The notes beneath the pieces were generated by a model. It saw only the letters and a list, made by a program, of their open reading frames with translations, did not search any database and was not told where the DNA came from. DNA of 64,000 nucleotides from Aedes albopictus (Eukaryota; Arthropoda; Insecta; Diptera; Culicidae), in contig NC_085136.1 of assembly GCF_035046485.1 (NCBI RefSeq), forward strand, positions 74,417,734 to 74,481,733. Direction: 5' to 3'. The translations under genes were made by a program, and so were the position numbers. Positions 57,701 through 64,000 of the stretch are shown here, piece by piece. Position 1 is the stretch's first letter; every line of letters begins with the position of its first letter.

Positions 57701-58555
57701 CATGCTCTTGGAAATAGCGTTGACAGGGCTTCCGGTGTCGACTTCAAAATTGATCGGGTGGTGATTCACAAAAACTTGCATCTCTACCGGCGGGGGAACA
57801 TCGAGCTTGTTAATTCTCAAATGGTTGACCTTCGGACCGCGTTTCTCATTTGATGGCTTCTTGTCCTTCGATGGGCAAACCTTCGCCAAATGGCCCTTGT
57901 TGTCACAATTCCGACAGATGTAACTTTTGTACTGGCATTTCTTGAAATCGTGGTCTCCCTTGCCACACGCGTAGCATTTGGCTTCACTCTTCCGATGCTT
58001 TTGCTGCTCCTTCGGTTGAATCTTGTGAACCTCTAAAACTTCCCGCTGCTGCATAGTAGATTCTCTCTTCATAGCAATCTTCACGAGGTTCTCCAAAGTT
58101 GAGGTTGCCTCCTCTTCACAGAGGCGTTCGAAAATCGGTCCTCTTCGCATGCCGGCCACAAAAATGTTCAGCAAAAACGGATTTAATTGGTCGCCGAACT
58201 CACAGTTGGCCGCTAACTTCTTCAAACGAGTACTCCATTCTACAATCGATTCGCCTTCACCTTGCCTTGCCTCGAAAAACTTCGCTCGCTCCCGGAAAAC
58301 GACCAGCGTCGGGGTAAATCGCTGCTTCAACAAATCGCACAGTTCCGAAAACTTCTTTTCTTCGGGTAACGCCGGGAACGACAAATTCTTGATAATTTGG
58401 AAAACTTCCATCGACGCAGCCGTCAGCAGAAAAGCAGATTTCCTCTTGTCATCCTTATCATCGATTTGATAGGCCACGAAAAATCTCTTCAAACGCTCCT
58501 CGTATAACGGCCAAGAATCTCCAATATTGAACTCCGGAGGCTTGACAAAATTCAT
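54707..58555 (-). CDS. Gypsy Gag-Pol polyprotein (intact, single frame)
   Basis: The 1,282-residue protein contains, in order: a Gag region (1-190); two CCHC zinc knuckles (CYACGKGDHDFKKC at 194-207, CRNCDNKGHLAKVC at 214-227) for RNA packaging; an aspartic protease with DTG at 273-275; reverse transcriptase with ADYR (461) and the catalytic YLDD (558-561); RNase H with D707, E749 and D774; and an integrase with a zinc-binding H928/H931/C961/C964 set and the catalytic triad D991, D1044, E1080 (35 residues between the last two). Gag and Pol are joined in one frame with no frameshift. The Met at 58555 lies shortly after the primer-binding-site region and is the natural start. No envelope frame follows. 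No inactivating lesion is visible. Confidence 0.96.
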   Translation of the reverse strand: MNFVKPPEFNIGDSWPLYEERLKRFFVAYQIDDKDDKRKSAFLLTAASMEVFQIIKNLSFPALPEEKKFSELCDLLKQRFTPTLVVFRERAKFFEARQGEGESIVEWSTRLKKLAANCEFGDQLNPFLLNIFVAGMRRGPIFERLCEEEATSTLENLVKIAMKRESTMQQREVLEVHKIQPKEQQKHRKSEAKCYACGKGDHDFKKCQYKSYICRNCDNKGHLAKVCPSKDKKPSNEKRGPKVNHLRINKLDVPPPVEMQVFVNHHPINFEVDTGSPVNAISKSMYDRLFQEIPLNTRSTEEFVCYNGSGFRDVGTFKAMMKYKEHESLEEIFVFEGTRQPLFGRQTMRNWNLKIDFCFISTDEQDGKQLLDPLLRKHAAVFEGELGRFKHNQIHLALKEDAVPKFCKPRKIPLAFKEKVEAELDRLESSGIISKAPSSEAEWGTPLVPVLKKDSSLRLCADYRVTVNPFLLDDHHPFPVIEDIFAALQGGKYFAKLDLKNAYYQLEVDDETKKILAWSTHRGVYWMNRLPFGTKPACAIFQGTLERVLQGCRGTVIYLDDVLISGATVRELLENLDEVLSRLKEAGFLLNKNKCEFFKQTVAYLGHVIDEDGLHKDPEKVRAILDVKPPADVKDVRAFVGLANYYAKFCPSLAQCLKPLYELLKDGVEFSWTNKQQKAFEKAKKLLSEDTVLSHYNPSLPVRLYCDASNEGIGAVITHVFPDKSERPISFASRIFKKHEAGYSVIDREALAIYYGINKFSNYLFGRHFELMTDHKPLTGLFNPKGIPATAAGRLQRWAAFLANCDYEIRHVKGVNNVAADFLSRFPLRCDDDDENDEDSVSFLNFIEIETRSLVERKQIVIESRRDKLISRVVEYVQSGWPRMIQEDELKTFYQKRDELSVEEGVLLWGYRIVVPTKLRKMLLDELHKVHLGIVKMKSMARSYFWWPCLDYDIETLGKKCELCIQQRPERSDPVSPWRLTSAPGDRVHVDHFSFRGSDFFVMIDSYSKWIETFPVRTLTSKETIEKLCEYISRFGSISTLVSDNGTAFTSDEFQNFCKSRGINHLRTAPYSPCSNGAAENAVKTVKTALKKLSNDTAFQKKSTSIMISSFLEMYRASKHATTAESPFKLMFGREMRLRFDTLKFDATRRQDDTIQKVNNRKKQETFAVGETVYVRDYRNPKKASWIRGKILKKLGAVLFECSSEELGTIKRRSHQILKYPYDDYEEDRRISNGHCNGNNNDDADSDASYVSLEDDVEDNPTNQPNGAYVTRYNRVVRPPRR

Positions 58556-58562
58556 TTTCGGT

Positions 58563-58580
58563 TCTTTCTTCTCGCCGCCA
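58563..58580 (-). promoter_or_regulatory. Candidate tRNA primer-binding site
   Basis: Starting three bases inside the 5' LTR the minus strand reads TGGCGGCGAGAAGAAAGA; TGG is the normal start of a sequence complementary to a tRNA 3' end. I cannot name the tRNA with confidence. Confidence 0.55.
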
Positions 58581-58583
58581 AAT

Positions 58584-58759
58584 TGTAAAGTATTCAGGGA
58601 ATAAGGAGAAGGCGTCTAAACTATACTTATTTATTCGAGAGTAGATAATGGAATGAACTGTTTAACAAAATAACAAACAGGGTTGCCTTGATGATTTCCG
58701 GTTGCTTGTTTATTCCGCTTGGCAACTTCCGGGTTCAAAGCATGGCTGGCTATGCCACA
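58584..58759 (-). repeat. 5' LTR of the gypsy element
   Basis: 176 bp, TG...CA bounded, partner of 54518-54693. It would carry the promoter. Confidence 0.95.
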
Positions 58760-58764
58760 AATTC

Positions 58765-59505
58765 ATAAAGGAAGCCTAAAAAAATACTGTATGAATAGAT
58801 AGAGGTATTTTAGGAGGAATCCATGGAGAAGTCTGTTGATTGTTCTTACCAATATCCAAAACGTAAAAATGTACATAAGTAAATTCGGGAGTGCTTTAGT
58901 TTTGTTTAAATGTTCCATTAATAGAAGCTTGTAATTGTTGTGTGAAGTTTTAAATCACACTGACAGTCACCTGTAAATTCTAGAGGGTGCCAAATTTGTT
59001 CTAGGGGGTGCCTGGCACCCCTGGAACCTCCCCTAGCTACGCCAATGGGTAGAAGTTGTTGAGCGTCGACCCCGCTGTGGTGTCAAAATTCGCTGCCCGA
59101 GAAAACTTTCAACGGGCCGTGCACTCGTCTATGTTGGATGAAACAAGCTATTCGTACGTGACAAAAATGTTCGGCTGTGACTAAAGTCGTTCGTGTTTAC
59201 AACACACAAAGCCAGATCACTATTCGAAACAAAATGAAACACAATTTCTTTGCTTGCTAGGCAGAAGAAAATGGTTCATAAACTCACTTTGGCACAGAAT
59301 GGCATGCAAATTAAAACACAATTTCTCTCTTTTTATTTCCACACAAGATGTAAAAACTTACGGTTTTTGCAGCAAACCTGCGTATAGCGCAAACAAACCA
59401 ACTCCGGGGCAGTGTAGGTACTGCACAAACTGTTGCTGTTCCCTCCGCCGTCGACGTCGTTGCAAAGGGATGAATGGGAAATGGGCTCGTTCGCAATAAA
59501 ACGCC
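58765..59505. other. Spacer with a GGCGTAGCTAGG repeat (inverted copy)
   Basis: The first 80 bp continue the degraded short-motif repeat. At about 58,985-59,095 the minus strand reads TTTTGACACCACAGCGGGGT followed by CATTGGCGTAGCTAGGGG, the inverted partner of 26185-26450. The rest, to 59,505, has only short unrecognised frames. Confidence 0.5.
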
Positions 59506-59508
59506 CAA

Positions 59509-59657
59509 GGGGCTGTCCATAAACCCCTTGGTCATGAGGGGGGGTTCGGCCAATGACCATTTTGTATGGACAAATAAAAAAATTTGTATGGACTAATGAC
59601 CACGCGGGGGGGTTGAAAAGTCCCAAAAAAATGACCACGTGGTTTATGGACAGCCCC
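59509..59657. mobile_element. Harbinger-like MITE, relative of 10575-10743
   Basis: The ends GGGGCTGTCCATAAACC and GGTTTATGGACAGCCCC are exact inverted repeats, bordered by CAA at 59506-59508 and 59658-59660 (3-bp target duplication). The middle has TTTGTATGGACAAATAAA and TTTGTATGGACTAATGACC plus G runs, as in the LTR-borne relative. 149 bp, no coding capacity. Confidence 0.9.
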
Positions 59658-59660
59658 CAA

Positions 59661-60442
59661 CAGTGAAAACCACCAAAATCACTGCAAAACTAGCACTTTT
59701 CGCACTTCCCGGGACGCGAAACTACTCCACTTCTCGTCGCCACTGTAATGTACACGATTGGAGTGTTGCGGGTTCGATTAACTAAACGATTACTTAATTA
59801 ATAACCGAGACTTGTGATTAGGATAAACGATAAGGAATAGAAACGCGCGTCCGTCCGGGTGTGCAGTCAGTACGTAAACTTATGTTTATTGTTTTGTTTC
59901 CACAGCTGTATTGTGCCTTGTAAGAATAATTTTAGTTTCACACTTTTACCTATCTGTCAGTCAGTTGTGCGCCAGGGTAAATCTCATGTAACGGACAGTG
60001 CCCGCATTTGCTCTACTTAAAACATTTTCGACCGGGAATGTCTCCGTATGATCAGCCCAAGACTGTGCGCAACAGCTAGAAGCAAATTCAATGAAATTAT
60101 GGTTAATTACATAAATATTTGTTCTGATTTTCGTTCGTTAAAACAAAATTCAACACGGACCATAATGAGTTAAATCACCCTTCCACGCAAATTCTCAACC
60201 ACAACAATCAGCCGATGGGCGAGCGTCGCGACGCGTCGATGTTCGTTTTTGTCGCAGACAATGGGAACGTGCTCTATGTAGTTTTGGCGCGCAACGGGGG
60301 CGTTTGGTTTCTCGATTCTGATTGGCTGCGCGCAACTTAAATGAAGCTGCGCGTAACTGCCCGGCACGCAAACTGCACGACGAAAGAAAAACTTCACAAA
60401 ATATTCGCAATACCAGACAGCCAGTGGTGTAGCTAGGGGTGG
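59661..60442. other. Unassigned region ending in a hAT-like terminus
   Basis: Nothing coding was recognised; frames are short. CAGTGGTGTAGCTAGGGG at 60422-60439 resembles the terminal motif of the repeat copies near 26,390 and 59,040 and marks the junction with the gypsy fragment. Confidence 0.4.
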
Positions 60443-60445
60443 ATG

Positions 60446-60612
60446 CTACACTATCATCGATAATGTTGGACTGGACACCCGAATCTATTTGCATCTCAAT
60501 CAAGACACCGCCGACTTCGGCCCACAAGAGTTCATCACGTTTCTTTTCCGACCACACCATTTCCACATACTCGATCGGGCCCTCATCCATGCTGCTGCTA
60601 TCTTCAATCGTA
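60446..60612 (-). pseudogene. Gypsy protease fragment
   Basis: The piece reads through a linker (SSSMDEGPIEYV) to IEMQIDSGVQSNIIDD, an aspartic protease active-site region with DSG in place of DTG (DSG occurs in some active families). It breaks off about ten residues after the DSG, where another repeat begins. The frame upstream of the TTAA at 60613 belongs to the inserted element. Confidence 0.82.
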
Positions 60613-60616
60613 TTAA

Positions 60617-61513
60617 GGCCCCTTAGCGTGTCATCGCAAAATGGCTTCTTCAAAATCATTGACCGAAATCAACTTTACACAACATTGCACCAATACATAT
60701 TTGTAAAAAATCGACACTTATCTTATTTTATAAAATAATCAATTTCACGCGAGATATTCGGCATAAAAATGTATTCACACTACTTCAAATACAAGCCTCT
60801 TTCCAAGTAATCACGATTACTAAGCATTAGTTCACTCGAAAGTAGAAATTTTTAACGATTTGTTTCGACCGCACTAAACTGTGGTTGGCGGTGTTTACCA
60901 CCCACCGCAGTACCAACGACGACGACGGCAGCGCGGTGATGTCTTTTGGCGCGCACAATCATCGATCATTGCACGCAGTGATGTCGATCCTGCTGGCCAA
61001 AGCATCAATGAAAATGATCGAAATCAATTAAAAAATCCAGTCAAACACATTGGTTATGCGTCATAAAATCAAAAATAATTTGTGGGGTGGTTATTTTTAA
61101 ACTTTTTTAACACAATTGTTAGTGAAATAAGCAAAGCATTATAATTTACGGAATCTTCACCAGGCGGTCCGCCAGCACTGCTGTTGCAGCAAACATAAAC
61201 AGTGAGAGAGTGTACCAAAATAATTCGATCATTTCTAGCTTGTTACATAAAAAATCTAACATTTTTCGTGATATCTGGATATGTTTCTTTGTTATTCATT
61301 GGAGTAGAGTAGTTTACTGCTTGAGTTGCTTTCAAATGATTCATATTCTCGAAATGTTTACATTGGAAGTACCGAGACAAAGAGGTGCTATTTTTGTTTG
61401 TTTGTTTATGGAATTGGTATAGAAAGGCTACACAACTACTATCGTGCTTGATGATTGTTTGGAATAAGAATCAAATAAGAAGAGCAAAATTTGAGCTGAC
61501 ACGCTAAGGGGCC
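60617..61513. mobile_element. piggyBac-like non-autonomous element, 897 bp
   Basis: The perfect inverted ends are GGCCCCTTAGCGTGTCA and TGACACGCTAAGGGGCC, bordered by TTAA at 60613-60616 and 61514-61517. TTAA target duplication is the piggyBac signature. The interior (A+T-rich with a GACGACGACGGCAG stretch near 60,920) has no transposase frame. It interrupts the gypsy fragment between the Gag C-terminus and the protease, so it is younger than that fragment. Confidence 0.92.
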
Positions 61514-61517
61514 TTAA

Positions 61518-62200
61518 GTTGACGGTGAACAGGTCTGTTTCGTGGATATTTTGCATTCGGCTTCGTTGTTGGCGCCGCCAAATTTTGATCATGGCTTCTT
61601 TTGATGTTGAACGGAACCCTCCATGGAACCATTGGACGTTTTGGAACGGTTTTCGTGGCGTTTCCCGATGGCGTCACACCGCTTCCGCTGGGTTTGTCAA
61701 AGCAAACTGCCTGAGAGTGGCCACGCTTTCCACAAAACGAGTAAGATCTATTCCATGCAGGGCACACGTGTTGAGGACCATGCGATCTTCCGCAAAACCG
61801 GTATTGCGCTCCCACTCGTTGTACGTATTCTGTTTTCACTGGCTGATGAACCACACTTTGTCCACTTATCTGATCATTTAGCGGCTTGGCTTGTTTCGTA
61901 CACTTTTACCTGTTTAATGGCCTCTTCCAAAGTAAGATCGGAAACCTGAAGCAGCTTCTCTCTCAAATGGGCTGAAGCGTATTGCAGTGTTTTGTTAACA
62001 ACTGCCTTTTCCGCACTTTCAGATGCACTTTTGCCAAAATTGCACTTATTCGCGTGGATTTGTGTTCGCATCATAAACTACGACAGGGTTTAACCCTGTT
62101 CAGGTTTCATGGCCCAAAATATGTACCTCTCGTGGAGCTCATGCCGTTGAGGTGCGAAATAGTCGTCGAGTTTGCTGATGGCAACATCATACACAGATAA
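61518..62200 (-). pseudogene. Gypsy Gag fragment with stops
   Basis: From the right, the minus strand reads AISKLDDYFAPQRHELHER and then YIFWAMKPEQG, typical Gypsy Gag sequence, with stops after PEQG and nearby. MMRTQIHANKCNFG and LREKLLQVSDLTLEEAIKQV follow, then another stop (near 61,871). Next come two zinc knuckles, CRFCGRSHGPQHVC and CGKRGHSQAVC, and a basic tail up to the TTAA. The Gag start is missing at about 62,200. At least three in-frame stops make it inactive. Confidence 0.88.
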
Positions 62201-62215
62201 AAATAGTGAGATACA

Positions 62216-62482
62216 CCACTGACGAACCGACGTGACAGTGGTGATTCAAAACTGTCCCCCCCAAATTTAACGGTCGACCAGCGAAGCGAGCGAACGCTTC
62301 TGTCAAATCAACGCAGGCGCGAACCTCTTCCTATATGAATACACGGGGGTTTGGAATCATGCTATCAAAACAACGCGAACCGTTATAGAGGAGGCGGTAG
62401 TGTTCGGCTAATTTTCAACATGGCGTCGGGGACAACAAATTTGAATTTATTTGTTCTAGCTGTCACGTCGGTTCGTCGGTGG
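62216..62482. mobile_element. 267-bp TIR element, CCACYGACGAACCGACG ends
   Basis: CCACTGACGAACCGACGTGA (left) and, as reverse complement, CCACCGACGAACCGACGTGA (right) form 23-bp inverted ends with one mismatch. TACA-like bases flank both sides (ATACA left, TTACA right), so a target duplication is plausible but not exact. There is no coding frame; the superfamily is unassigned. Confidence 0.8.
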
Positions 62483-62510
62483 TTACACGTCATGTAAACT
62501 TCAGTTTAGT

Positions 62511-64000
62511 CTTCTTCTTCTTCGGTCAGGCTAAGGCCGGGGTGGCCTCTGCTGTACATAGTAGCCGCCTCCATTCCACTCGGTCCATGGCTGTTTGTCT
62601 CCAGTTCCGCACTCTGCGTAGGGTCCGCAGATCGTCCTCCACTTGGTCGACCCACCTAGCTCGCTGCGCTCCACGTCTTCTTGTACCGGTCGGATGACTC
62701 TCGAGAACCATTTTAGTCGGGTTGCTATCCGACATCCTGATGACGTGACCCACCCACCGTAGCCTCCCGATTTTCGCGGTATGGACGATGGTTGGTTCTC
62801 TCAGCAGCTGATGCAGCTGGTGGTTCATTCGCCTTCTCCAAGTCCCGTCTTCCATCTGCACTCCGCCGTAGATGGTACGCAACACCTTCCGTTCGAAAAC
62901 TCCAAGGGCGCGTTGGTCCTCTGCACGTAGGGTCCATGTTTCGTGCCCATAGAGGACGACCGGTCTAATCAGCGTTTTGTAGATGGTTAACTTCGTGTTA
63001 CGGCGAACTTTATTCGATCGTAGAGTTCTGCGGAGTCCAAAGTAAGAACGGTTTCCTGCCACAATGTGCCTCTGAATTTCTCTGCTGGTGTCGTTGTCGG
63101 CGGTCACCAGTGAGCCCAAGTACACGAATTCTTCAACCGCCTCGATTTCATCACCGTCGATATGAATTCGGGGTGGCGGGCGCGGTGATTCCCCCCTGGA
63201 GCCCTTTGCCATCATGTATTTTGTCTTCGACACATTAATGACTAATCCGATTCGCCTGGCTTCACTCTTTAGTCGGATGTACGTTTCCGCCATCGTCTCA
63301 AATTTACGAGCAATAATATCAATATCATCAGCGAAACCAAGCCGCTGAACGGACTTCGTGAAAATCGTCCCACCCTCTGCGAGATTCAAAGGGACTCGAG
63401 AGTGTCCCTGATACTCGAACTACGCACATCACTCGATCCATCGTCGCCTTGATCAACCGTATCAGTTTATCCGGGAATCCGTATTCGTGCATAATCTGCC
63501 ATAGCTGTTCTCGATCGATTGTATCATACGCCGATTTGAAATCGATGAACAAGTGATGTGTGGGCACGTTGTATTCGCGGCATTTCTGCAACACCTGGCG
63601 GATGGCGAACATCTGGTCCGTTGTAGCGCGTTCACCCATAAATCCAGCCAGATATTGCCCCACGAACTCTCTTGCAATCGGTGATAGACGGCGGCATAAA
63701 AATTGAGAGAGTATCTTGTAGGCAGCGCTCAGTAGTGTGATCGCGCGGTAGTTCCCGCAATCCAACATGTCGCCCTTTTTGTAGATGGGACACACGATAC
63801 CTTCCATCCATTCCTCCAGTAATACTTCCTCCTCCCAAATCTTGGTAATGACCCAGAGTAGTGCTCTCACCAGTGCTTCTCCACCGTATTTTAGAAGCTC
63901 GCTTGGTAGTTGATCAGCTCCAGCGGCTTTGTTGTTTTCAACCGGCCAACCTCCTCCTCAATCTCTTGAAGGTCAGGGGCGGGAAGTCTTTCGTCCTGTG
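62511..64000 (-). mobile_element. Third RTE-like element, runs off the window
   Basis: This is a divergent relative of the two RTE-like copies (same domain order and motifs, perhaps half the residues identical). Its 3' end is a GAA-type short tandem tail at about 62,511-62,523. The 5' part lies beyond base 64,000. Confidence 0.85.
62526..64000 (-). pseudogene. RTE-like reverse transcriptase ORF, deleted and frameshifted
   Basis: From the right edge the frame reads AAGADQLPSELLKYGGEALV, preceded by a probable one-base frameshift near 63,930. It continues through CGNYRAITLLSAAYKILSQF and FIDFKSAYDTID to SPFESRRG. There about 28 codons are missing, including the LRQGD motif, and the frame shifts (near 63,390-63,400). 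It resumes in another frame with GGTIFTKS, FADDIDIIA (near 63,330), SKTKYMMAKG, GHETWTLRAED and the C-terminal WRRRMNHQL and GHVIRMSDSNPTK to a stop at 62526. Loss of a core reverse transcriptase segment means it cannot be active. Confidence 0.88.

Larger units (their letters stand above)
54439..58759 (-). mobile_element. Ty3/gypsy LTR retrotransposon, structurally complete
   Basis: A full gag-pol frame lies between two 176-bp LTRs. The target duplication AATTC sits at 54434-54438 and 58760-58764, and the left copy lies outside an extra LTR piece at 54439-54513, so that piece entered with the element. The two full LTRs differ at one position seen (T near 54,624 against G near 58,695), indicating a recent insertion. 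A primer-binding-site candidate and a polypurine tract are present. There is no envelope gene. The coding frame is intact, so this copy may be active or recently so. It inserted into the degraded 12-bp-motif repeat. Confidence 0.95.
60443..62200 (-). mobile_element. Decayed gypsy gag-protease fragment, split by an insertion
   Basis: Gag sequence runs from about 62,196 to 61,518, is interrupted by a TTAA-flanked element (60617-61513), and resumes as protease from 60612 to about 60,447. No LTR, reverse transcriptase or integrase remains. It is a different, older family than the intact element at 54439-58759. Confidence 0.88.

Overview
The window is eukaryotic, repeat-packed DNA, most likely from a culicine mosquito (Aedes-type). 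The support is: a BEL/Pao element whose Gag starts with a PHD finger, RTE-like non-LTR elements, many TA-, TTA- and TTAA-flanked miniature elements, and A+T-rich DNA between them. The species call is inference from element types. I see no conventional host gene; every long protein-coding frame belongs to a transposable element or is a by-product of a tandem array.

Layout. 1-5.9 kb: a minisatellite built on a 12-bp motif (24-bp double unit), open on the left. 6.9-11.0 kb: a pol-deleted BEL/Pao element on the minus strand with visibly identical LTRs; one LTR carries a fresh Harbinger-like miniature element. 11.2-12.1 kb: a foldback element with another miniature element nested in one arm. 12.66-16.05 kb: a complete but broken RTE-like element (minus) bounded by a perfect 12-bp target duplication. 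16.3-20.2 kb: a TA-flanked miniature element, a foldback region carrying tRNA-like sequences, and a 1.18-kb TA-flanked element that appears to have captured an exon-intron-exon piece. 20.6-22.9 kb: a 5'-truncated copy of the same RTE-like family (plus). 23-28 kb: a near-perfect 181-bp palindrome, a four-copy hairpin array and two more TA-flanked elements.

28,057-50,994 is the centrepiece: a 22.9-kb TA-flanked inverted-repeat structure. It has about 1.7-kb near-identical terminal repeats and two head-to-head arrays of a ~122-bp satellite (about 13 kb and 6.7 kb) that flip orientation near 42,712. It contains large higher-order duplications and no transposase. It sits inside an old, degenerate version of the same short-motif repeat seen at the left edge of the window.

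54.4-58.8 kb: an intact Ty3/gypsy element (minus, 1,282-codon gag-pol) with an AATTC target duplication and an aberrant extra LTR piece at its 3' end. 60.4-62.2 kb: a decayed gypsy gag-protease fragment split by a TTAA-flanked piggyBac-like miniature element. 62.5 kb to the end: a third, divergent RTE-like element (minus), broken and cut by the window edge.

Together this looks like heterochromatin-like or piRNA-cluster-like DNA. Six of the seven retroelement pieces with coding matter lie on the minus strand, and the giant palindrome could make very long double-stranded RNA if transcribed. Both ideas are inference and testable by small-RNA sequencing.
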